A DNA stretch of 64,000 bases, from the NCBI RefSeq assembly GCF_015354735.1, contig NZ_JACEFJ010000009.1:1-64000 (forward strand). Direction: 5' to 3'. The notes beneath the pieces are model-generated. The model searched no databases. It was not told the origin of the DNA and saw nothing but the letters and a program-made list of their open reading frames with translations. The position numbers and the translations under genes were made by a program. Shown in pieces: positions 63,294 to 64,000 of the stretch. Source of the DNA: Pararhodonellum marinum (lineage in GTDB: Bacteria; Bacteroidota; Bacteroidia; Cytophagales; Cyclobacteriaceae). Each line of letters begins with the position of its first letter. The stretch's first letter is position 1.

Positions 63294-63980
63294 TTATACA
63301 TTTCTTACCGAAGACATACCGCCGTCCAAATGTAAAATTTGTCCGGTCATCCAAGTGGATTCACCGCTCAACAGGTAAATTGCTGCGGAAGCGATGTCTT
63401 CTGGCTGGCCAAAACGTCCCAATGGATGTCTCTTGTTGGAGGCTTCTTTTTTGTCGTCTGTAGAAAGCAGTTGGCTGGCAAGGGAGGTATCTGTCAAAGA
63501 GGGAGCAATGGCGTTCACCCTTATTTTGGAGGCTGACCATTCTGCGGCCAATGACCTTGTCAGGCCTTCTAGAGCCCCTTTGGCACTGGCAATAGAAGCA
63601 TGAAAACCCAATCCAACCTGAACGGCTACAGTGCTGAACAAAACCACCGAAGCTTTGTCTGCTTTTTTAAGTCCTTTCATACAAGATTGAAGCACTTTTA
63701 CGGCTCCTAAAACATTAATGTTAAGGTCTCTTTGAAACTCATCCAAGCTCAAACGGTGAAAAGGTTTTAAGTTGATTGTCCCGGGACAATATACCAGTCC
63801 GTCTATTTTTTCGGGCAAACCTTCAATTTCTGAAAAATCCGATTCTACATCCAGTTGTTGAGTGCCATTTCCGCTCTTGCTGTACAAATACAAATTGGCA
63901 CCCTTATTTTCCAACATGGTTGCGATGCTTTTACCAATCCCTGAGTTTCCTCCGATGATAACAATATTTTTATCTTTCAT
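63294..63980 (-). CDS. SDR family oxidoreductase lacking the catalytic tyrosine
   Basis: 228 residues of the short-chain dehydrogenase fold. Cofactor loop GGNSGIGKSIA, NVLGAVK, FSTVAVQVG with the catalytic Ser position, RVNAIAPSLTDTSLASQL and LSGESTWMTGQILHLDGGMS are all typical. The YxxxK motif, however, reads IASAK (in HASIASAKGALEG): isoleucine takes the place of the tyrosine; the lysine is kept. Proton relay would need another group. Such HASIA-type SDRs exist as a recognisable variant, I believe. It is the rightmost gene in the window, with its upstream neighbours not visible. Confidence 0.88.
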   Translation of the reverse strand: MKDKNIVIIGGNSGIGKSIATMLENKGANLYLYSKSGNGTQQLDVESDFSEIEGLPEKIDGLVYCPGTINLKPFHRLSLDEFQRDLNINVLGAVKVLQSCMKGLKKADKASVVLFSTVAVQVGLGFHASIASAKGALEGLTRSLAAEWSASKIRVNAIAPSLTDTSLASQLLSTDDKKEASNKRHPLGRFGQPEDIASAAIYLLSGESTWMTGQILHLDGGMSSVRNV

Positions 63981-64000
63981 GTATCAGTTTCTTTTCCATA

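Overview
The window looks like a chromosomal segment of a Bacteroidota bacterium, most likely Cytophagales/Cyclobacteriaceae (my inference from gene families; no database was searched). The signs are: gliding genes gldA-gldF-gldG, a SusC/SusD pair, DUF4834 and DUF4168 proteins, an AccD without its zinc ribbon, weak Shine-Dalgarno sites, and four promoters that fit the Bacteroidota pattern TTTG/TTG, 19-base spacer, TAnnTTTG. I see no phage, IS element, rRNA or CRISPR array.

Layout. 0.2-7 kb: a lipoprotein, a secreted M20 amidohydrolase, divergent gldA-gldF-gldG, then dnaN. 7-11.2 kb: arginine operon argB-argD-argC-argJ (minus strand), using acetyl-group recycling by ArgJ. 11.6-18.7 kb: a DeoR regulator divergent from a susC-susD-lipoprotein-Tat metallophosphoesterase operon, closed by a terminator. 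18.8-22 kb: an M23/SH3 lipoprotein, a PfpI-type protein, initiator tRNA-fMet, and a small lipoprotein. 22.3-25.5 kb: era, der, an acidic mini-lipoprotein and a SprT-like protein. 25.5-28.6 kb (minus strand): a compact operon of arginase-fold protein, cytochrome b5-like protein, BadF-type sugar kinase and murQ, apparently for cell-wall amino-sugar recycling. 28.7-34.8 kb: an isolated nqrF, accD, a MscS channel, cstA and a metzincin-like lipoprotein.

34.8-41.8 kb is the most unusual part. Two nearly identical 182-codon genes (about 97% identical, 4.5 kb apart) bracket an operon of outer-membrane protein, vanadium-haloperoxidase-like PAP2 protein and DUF3179 membrane protein, and each 182-codon gene is followed by an outer-membrane barrel gene. 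Next to the second copy, an exact 57-bp direct repeat of the 3' end of the DUF4834 gene flanks about 0.5 kb that carries an orphan antitoxin-like gene. This resembles the footprint of an insertion into a gene's 3' end.

41.8-64 kb is mostly housekeeping: carB (without the C-terminal regulatory domain), a GDPD, a Tat-exported sugar isomerase, rimO, a glycosidase-like protein, a candidate small RNA, tRNA-Phe, an Fe-S electron-transfer pair, an Spx/ArsC-like protein, a DUF4168 protein, hemL, an LpoA-like TPR/periplasmic-binding protein, guaA (possibly leaderless), a decayed gene remnant, a phosphotriesterase-like lipoprotein, a ligase-associated exonuclease, and a cluster of flavin reductase, STAS-like protein, coiled-coil protein and SDR running off the right edge.
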